Shown one piece after another: positions 57,694 to 64,000 of a stretch of 64,000 bases of DNA. Below the pieces are notes generated by a model. That model was not told the DNA's origin, did no database searches, and saw nothing but the letters and a program-made list of their open reading frames with translations. Numbering within the stretch: position 1 is the stretch's first letter; each line of letters starts with the position of its first letter. The translations under genes were made by a program, and so were the position numbers. This DNA comes from Verpa conica (lineage: Eukaryota; Ascomycota; Pezizomycetes; Pezizales; Morchellaceae): assembly GCA_033030425.1 (NCBI GenBank), contig JAUFSD010000016.1, positions 868,001-932,000 of the forward strand, read 5' to 3'.

Positions 57694-58824
57694 CGGAAGC
57701 AATATAGTGGGAATGCGGCTTTCCTTTACCGTCTTAGGCAGAATGGATGAAAAGAAAACCAAGTATGCATATAACTCCCTAGCGGTAGAGGTTGTGGGGA
57801 GTGGTTTTGCCGTATTTCCGGAGAAAAATACGACTTTGCACCATATTATTCGGGTTCTATACTTTTGTTTCCTTAATTAGTCAGGTCAGATATATTATTG
57901 GTTCCAGTTCACTTTTACATATTTACAGATGCACACTCTTTATATTCCCCCCTTTCTATCTTGATTCCTCACTCATTTATATATGGATTGTCTTTATCTT
58001 TTTCTTTGTCTAGATAAATAAACAGGTTCTGGGTTCGGGCTTAGGTGGCTGGCAAGTCTTTTCGTTATAGCTCTCTATTGTTACTTAGATTGATGGTATT
58101 GGATATAAAAACTAGCGGACGGAGAAAGAAGGGGATTCGTAGGGAGCGAACAGAAGCTATAGGGGTTTATGGTATCTTCTTCGTTGTATTACTAGTATCT
58201 ACTTTTATGGTTCCAGGGTTCTGTATTGTGTGCATGACAGGAACAGAAACTTGTAGTTATACCTTGGATATACTACTGCGGGGTATGTGACTACGAAATT
58301 ACCAGCCATCAATGATTTCCCATGAACTAAATAAGGTGATTTCCAAGAACTTACCGAATCATGTCCCTCAGCACTACCTGCTTTCCCAACAAATAGGAGG
58401 CTTGTTATTTCACCTAAAGAAAGCTGGTATTAAAAGGTTACGCTGTGAGCTATGTTATATGAGGTTCTGAAAGTATGATATGTGAACACTGTAGTTCACA
58501 AATACCTATTTAGACTAACTATAGAATGCGTGATAACTTGAGTTAGACACAAGGCTAATATGTTAGAATAAATGTAGTGTAAATATAGACTTCACCCTAT
58601 CTGTTAGGTTACAAGTCATTGGGTTGGTCCATCGAATTATGTTAGTGTATCTATCCCATAGCCCTGAGCCCTAGCCACTGTATGTAGTTAGTTCAACTTT
58701 GTGAAATTTTCTAAACTTTCAGAACGACAATCCATCGTAGCAACCATCCCACCAACCATCCCGCAAATTTCACCCAGTAGCAGTAACAGCAACAACTGTA
58801 CTACCTATACTGGAATCGCCTAGA
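57694..58824. other. Intergenic before NOP56
   Basis: Two overlapping plus-strand frames (to 57880 and 58045-58290) lack family features. The last 100 bp hold repeated CAACCATCCC and CAGTAGCAG motifs near the NOP56 start. Confidence 0.4.
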
Positions 58825-60696
58825 ATGTCTGCTGTTGATTATCTCCTCCAGGAAACCTCAGTAGGCTATGGCCTCTACCAGGTCGCACTGCAACCAGAGA
58901 CCATCGGTAGCCGTCTTAAAGAGGTTCAAGAAGCTGGGACTGATCTGACCAGATTCGGGAAAATAGTGAAACTCGTTTCTTTTGCGCCTTTCCAGTAAGT
59001 CTTTCGATTTCTATGGCAATACTAGAATAAACTTGTTACTTCCTTTTTGCCTGTTATTGACGCAATTGGGGGGGGAAACATTAGAGGTGCAGCACAGGCA
59101 CTTGAAAACGCAAATGACATTTCTGAAGGTATCGCCAGCGACCACCTCAAAGCTCTTCTTGAGGTAAACCTTCCTAAGGGCAGCAAGAAAAAGAAGGTTA
59201 TCCTCGGTATCACCGACAAAAACTTGGCTGGCTCTATTAAAGCCGCTTTCCCTGGTGTTGACTGCGAGACAAATGAAGTTGTTCAGGACCTACTTCGTGG
59301 GTTAAGGCTTCATGGACCTAAGCTTCTTAAGCAACTCAAGGAAGGCGATATGGATCGCGCACAATTGGGTTTAGGTCATGCTTACTCAAGGGCTAAGGTA
59401 AAGTTTTCGGTTCAGAAGAACGACAACCACATTATTCAGTCAATTGCGTTGCTGGATACATTGGACAAGGACATCAATACTTTTGCTATGAGAATTAGGT
59501 TCGTAACCCTTCTTCTCACTGAGCTTTCCCAATTGAGGCTCTACGACTCTTAGGAAGTAGAAAGGCTTACCTAATGAGCTGAACAGAGAATGGTACTCCT
59601 GGCACTTTCCAGAAATGATTAAGATCGTTTCTGATAATCATCAGTACGCTCGCCTTATTCTATTCGTCCGTGATAAGAAGACAGTTTCCGACGACCGCCT
59701 ACACGAACTAGCAGCTCTCGTTGATGATGATGCTGAGACTGCTCAGGCTGTCATTGACGCTGCAAAGGTGTCAATGGGCCAGGACATCTCTGAAGCTGAT
59801 ATGACCAACATCTGTTCATTTGCCGAGAAAGTAGTATCGCTTGCAGACTATAGGAAGACTCTGCACGGATACCTGGTTAATAAAATGGCTATCGTTGCAC
59901 CTAACCTGGCCCAGCTAATCGGAGAGGTTGTTGGTGCGAGGTTGATATCGCATGCTGGGAGCCTGACAAACTTGTCAAAGTACCCTGCATCCACAGTCCA
60001 GATTCTTGGTGCCGAGAAGGCCCTGTTCAGGTACGGCAGACACCTAGCTTTATGTAGGTAAAGGTCAATGATCATCTACTGATTAGGTACAGAGCTTTAA
60101 AAACAAAGGGTAATACCCCTAAGTATGGCCTCATTTACCACTCTTCTTTTATTGGAAGAGCTGGCGCAAAGAACAAAGGAAGAATCTCCCGTTTCTTGGC
60201 GAACAAGTGTTCGATCGCTTCGAGAATCGATAGTTTTTCTGATGTTCCAACAACAAAATTTGGTGAGGCTCTGAGGAAACAAGTTGAGGAGCGTCTTGAT
60301 TTCTACGCAAATGGTTCTGCACCTACGAAGAATCAGGATGCCATGGTATGTTTTCTGTCTAGGAGAACCTAATGATTCCCTTGCTAATTTAAATGCACAA
60401 CTTAGAAAGCTGCGATGGATGCTGTTCTAGCTGACATCGATGTCGATACTGTTGAAGATAACGATGAAGTAGAAGGTAGTAGAGGGGAGGCTGATAAGGA
60501 TATGGAAGACATTACGTCAAAGAAGGAGAAAAAGGGGAAGAAGGAGAGGAAGGGGGGGAAGGGGAAGAAGGAAGAAAAAGGTAGCAGTAAAAAGAGGCGG
60601 AGAGATGAGGATGATGCTGATATTGAGATTGAGAAGGTAAAGGAGATGAAGAGGTCGAAGAAGGACAAGAGGGAGAAAAAGCAGAGTAATTCCTGA
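58825..60696 (+). CDS. NOP56: Nucleolar protein Nop56 (box C/D snoRNP core)
   Basis: Core protein of box C/D small nucleolar ribonucleoproteins that methylate rRNA. Exons 58825-58994, 59085-59498, 59587-60030, 60093-60345 and 60406-60696 join in phase to 523 residues. The N-terminal domain starts [20 protein letters not shown]. The coiled-coil then leads to the Nop domain: [10 protein letters not shown], then [20 protein letters not shown] and [14 protein letters not shown] spliced to [20 protein letters not shown]. The C terminus is the usual lysine/glutamate KKE tail. NOP56 rather than NOP58 is chosen from the N terminus and the YSWHFPE context. Confidence 0.93.
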
Positions 60697-61235
60697 TAGG
60701 TGACTAAAGGAATTAAATAAACGTGGGTACATAAACTCTTTTCCGGTTTCTTCCTCTGGCCTGTAGACAGGGCTAGGCTGGTTAGCCAGAAACTAGTATC
60801 ATTTCTTATGGCGTCCTTTTCTCATTGTTTCTGTTTACTTCTTTGTACTTTAAAAGTTTCCGCATTAAAGTCAATATTTACAAGTGATCGCTATAATCTG
60901 TAGTATCTCACAAAGTATATGTACTAGCACATGCAGAAAAGGCTAATAGTTAGATTTAGTTATATACCTGCAAAGCAACTATGTTAGATATATAGGTAAA
61001 TAACTCCAGGGTTAGGGTTAATTGTCAGCCACATTTAAGACAAATTGTACCGAGTCCCACCTCCCCAAGAGCAATGCGAATGACTCTTGAGCTACATGCA
61101 TGAATCTCTACACTCCCTTATCACCTCCGCCAGCCAATCCTGGACCTCTGGCACGAAACCACCTTTCTTTATCGTCAGTGAAGTTGGTCCCTCGCACCCC
61201 TCAGCATCTCACTTAGCCCTCCCTTTTGCAACCCA
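60697..61235. other. Intergenic between NOP56 and Whi5-like gene
   Basis: AT-rich, with no supported gene. The last 150 bp are C/T rich and likely hold the promoter of the next gene. Confidence 0.45.
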
Positions 61236-62117
61236 ATGGCAACAATAAAGAACACCAGACGACGTCGCGCTCTTGGATTCCGCGATGTCAATGTTTTCAC
61301 CCCACAAATAGTACCACTGAAAGTGACCGACGGCGGGATCGGTCATGAAAAGATTCGGAGAGACTGTGGAGATGTTCCAAGAAAACACTCGCTTGACTTC
61401 TCAGACGATGGTCAGACACAGAAGGTTGCGCGTTATGTTGGAATGCCTGATAAAAGGGTAGGCATTGAACATTGGCTAGAGGATGGGATTGTAGACGGAA
61501 GCCCGTCACGCCCATCAACGGAGGACATGAGGGCTCTTGGCCAGCTTGTAAGTATTCTGTGTTTGTAGCGGGGGGAAGAATGCTTTCAGGGCTCAGATGT
61601 TGATAAGAGATTATAGCACGTAGAGGGGGACCCACGTTTAACTTACGAATCTCAGGAAACGGTATTAGGAGACTTTGTGAGTGGAGAGAGGTTGGGTTCA
61701 CCAGCGTTTATACATTATGTAAATTTGGAATCCTCACAGGCCTTTGACAATCCTGACACCTCAGCACCAAACACCTTCTCCAGCTCCGCTGCTGCAACGG
61801 CGCTCCGTCTTCGTCTCCGCGTGGCTCTCTTCAAAGTACAGACAAACCAAACCGCAATCCCGATATCACATCTACAACTTCCTGAAACATCTCCACAGCC
61901 TCTCTCTGTGTTCCCACCATCCTTGGTCAGAGTAAGCGCTGCTAACAATGCCTATGACGGACATTGTGACTTCTACGACGACGAAATAACTTCAGCGCCA
62001 CCTTCTTCACCACCCCCGCTCATAGCGGTAACTACTCACTGTGTGCCATTTTTTACACCGATGAAATCATCATCTCCTTCTCCAAACTGTAGGAAACCTT
62101 CGGATATTGGTGGTTGA
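61236..62117 (+). CDS. Whi5/Nrm1-like G1/S transcription repressor
   Basis: Exons 61236-61547 and 61656-62117 join in phase to 257 residues. The only clear motif is LRLRLRVALFKVQTNQTAIP, which fits the GTB motif of Whi5/Nrm1 repressors (hydrophobic repeats, then YKVKTNQ). Those proteins bind SBF/MBF factors at G1/S promoters. The N terminus is basic (RRRRALGFRDVN) and the rest low complexity, as in the family. Assignment rests on one short motif, so Whi5 versus Nrm1 is not decided. Confidence 0.65.
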
Positions 62118-62759
62118 TCTAGTCTGTACGGGATGCGTAGCTTAGACCAATATTACTCAGTTAACCACGAGATACGGATACTTCTATGCATAGGGTATCT
62201 TTCTAGTATTTAATTTAGTTGGTATTTTATTATTGAACTATTTCTTCAAAGCAATTTATAAAATTTCCATGTGATAGATATAAGGGTAAGTTACAAACTG
62301 GCATTCTATGGAAGTTCCATTCAGTCATTCTTAAATCAATCATTATATCTAGTATAGAATATTACGAGAATTTCAGGCACAATATACTTAGTCGATAGTA
62401 CTTACCGATACCAATCAGCGATACGAATAATTGAGGGGGGAGTCGTGTGATTCGTCTTGAACAAAGACAAGGAGTAAGTGCAGGAGAGAAGAGAAGTTTA
62501 TTAAATTGCGGCGGAGATATTTTCGGGTAGCAAAATTGTAAAACTGGCCTATACAATTGTCCAGGCTACTTGTCGCTAAGCTCAGAGTTCAGTTTGCCTG
62601 TACTCGCATTTCAATAAAGAATTCGGCCAGTGCAACAACGCAACCACAACCATAATGCCAAAATTTATTGCTACTCAACCAAATAAAAAGATAAAATTAA
62701 GTGAAGCATACAGAAATGATCAGCAGAAATAGGAGAAGAAATCTATCTATAGAAAACAA
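62118..62759. other. Intergenic, AT-rich
   Basis: No supported gene. The left TIR of the Tc1-like element that follows should be near 62550-62750 but could not be defined without its partner beyond the window. Confidence 0.4.
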
Positions 62760-64000
62760 TTAATAGTTGAAGTTGTTGCCACCATGATCTTTAATACATG
62801 CATTAACCCTCTTGGGCATACTGTTTATTAGAAAATCAATTTTTTCTTGAGGGATAGACTCCCACTCTTTTACAAGCGCAGACATGAGATCTTTGACCTT
62901 AGTGATCTTAGGCTTTTGAGTGGAAATTTTATCCTTCATGTAATCCCACAAATTCTCTATTGCATTCAAATCAGGAGATGAGCTAGGCCACTCCTTCTGG
63001 ACAACACCTTCTTTATCCCTAATCTCTTTTAAGAATTGATTAGTATGTGGCCCAGCGCCATCTTCCATAATCACTGCATCACCCTTTAGTGCTTTTACTT
63101 CTCGATAAAAAGAATATAATTTAGGTATAAGGATTTTTTCTTTATACCTATACCAATCAATTCCTTTTACATCCTTTTTCCGGGTTTTTTGCTGTGTAAG
63201 AAACTTTGGTGGTCGTCCTTTTTTTTTAGTAGTAGGTGGAACTAAACATAGAGCTTTTTCACGGAATGATCGGGAACGCCAGGGTGAGCTTTACTGTGAC
63301 TCATGCAAGGAGGGAGGTAGGGTAACAGGTGTCGAGGATGAGGACAAAGGCATTGTACAAGTGGGGGATTTTCTGTATAAATAGGGAGCGTTGCTCCCTC
63401 TCTGTAATAGTTTTCTTTCTCTTTTCTTTACGCAACGTCTCTTCAGTTAGATTCAATACAAACTTTCTTCTTTGCTGCCTCTCTGCTACTTCATCGCTTC
63501 GCGATCGCTGAAACCACTTCTTACTTCACAAACCTTTGGTATTTTGCTTGTAACGGATAGTTACCTTGCCATCGAGTTAGTTGTATCCTGTGGTCACGCT
63601 GCCCTCACGCTGTCCTCCTTGAAAAACTTCTTTTGCTGCCTTCTCTTGTTCTTCGTTCTCAATTTTTAGTGCTTTTGTTGCTGCTTCCTTTTCTTCTTTT
63701 GTTTCCTTTACCCACACATGACAAGGACTACGCATTCTACCACAAATAGCACCCCAAAACATAACCACCTCTTGAAGACCCTTTTTCCGATTTACTGTAC
63801 CCTTACTACCATCATATTCTTCTCCTGCACGCCTCCAAACCCCTTGTCTACCTCTAACCTGTCCAGGAACAATGTTCATTTCATCTGTAAAAATCCACTT
63901 CATCCAATCAGTCTCTTTATGCTTGCGGCACCACTTCAATCGCTTTTGTTTTTGAGTCCTAGTAAGGATAAATTTCCTACGAGGCTTCCTCCAATGGATC
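62760..64000 (-). pseudogene. Tc1-like transposase, interrupted and cut by window edge
   Basis: Minus-strand pieces belong to one transposase. 64000 to about 63600 gives RRKFILTRTQKQKRLKWCRK, D in WIFTDEMN, and a charged insert ETKEEKEAATKALKIENEEQ. About 63280-62760 gives KGIDWYRYKEKILIPKL, D in IMEDGAGPH and E in SSPDLNAIENLW, with DD34E spacing. The two pieces are separated by about 300 bp of non-coding insertion with stops, so the gene is broken. The N terminus is outside the window. Confidence 0.8.
63290..63600 (+). mobile_element. LTR-like insertion in the transposase
   Basis: Non-coding sequence splitting the transposase frame. It contains a promoter-like TATAAATAGGGAGC at 63375-63388 followed by CT-rich tracts, as in the U3/R region of fungal LTRs. 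TGTCGAGG at 63329 and TGTAACGG near 63549 resemble LTR termini. I could not settle the ends or find a clean target duplication. Confidence 0.45.

Noticed and set aside
58045..58290. Hydrophobic 81-codon frame before NOP56
   Set aside because: No family motif, no exon partners, and composition like the flanking spacer.
61005..61025. Telomere-like TTAGGGTTA
   Set aside because: Only a single copy amid unique sequence, so no telomeric array.

Overview
This is a window of filamentous ascomycete nuclear DNA. The genes have many short introns (about 50-160 bp, GT-AG, with CTAAC/CTAAT-like branch sites). They include fungal Mediator subunits MED15 and MED31, the COMPASS subunit Spp1, a GT90 xylosyltransferase-like protein, the tRNA adenosine deaminase Tad1, Nop56 and a Whi5/Nrm1-like protein. 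A 17-exon gene for alpha-1,4-glucan lyase, an enzyme described in fungi from Morchella and Peziza, points to Pezizomycetes. Gene starts and exon joins were worked out by hand from splice signals, reading phase and family motifs; no search or transcript data were available.

Layout. 1-3.4 kb: gene-free, filled with inverted-repeat elements, one nested in another. 3.4-8.3 kb: MED15 (minus). 8.3-15 kb: gene-poor, with a short poly(A) retroposon, an intact Tc1-like transposon (11.5-12.8 kb) and two MITEs. 15-25 kb: ferric reductase, nucleoside hydrolase (with an 8-nt exon), GT90 and Spp1. 25.5-29.4 kb: a Tc1-like transposon with a DD36E catalytic spacing, split by a 1.7-kb TG...CA element that left a 5-bp target duplication. 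31.3-35.6 kb: the glucan lyase. 36.2-48.5 kb: a 12.2-kb transposon. 48.9-62.1 kb: an inverted-repeat element, then tautomerase, Tad1, a second short retroposon, MED31, an NT-C2 protein, Nop56 and a Whi5/Nrm1-like protein. 62.7-64 kb: a third, broken Tc1-like transposase running off the edge.

The main discovery candidate is the 12,246-bp element at 36247-48492. It has about 620-bp terminal inverted repeats, arrays of a 10-12-bp palindrome inside both ends, and a perfect 6-bp target duplication (ATGCTG). It carries a retroviral-type (rve) DDE integrase, a zinc-finger/HPD-like protein, a HECT-like ubiquitin-ligase protein with a candidate catalytic cysteine, and two spliced genes of unknown function. 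An integrase, 6-bp duplication and long terminal repeats resemble the transposition mode of Polintons/Mavericks, but no DNA polymerase, capsid or packaging gene is visible. Two of its genes each have a single in-frame TAG, so it may be recently decayed, use readthrough, or (in the HECT gene) contain an undetected intron. It sits inside a shorter element with the same ends, which also hosts an unrelated MITE.
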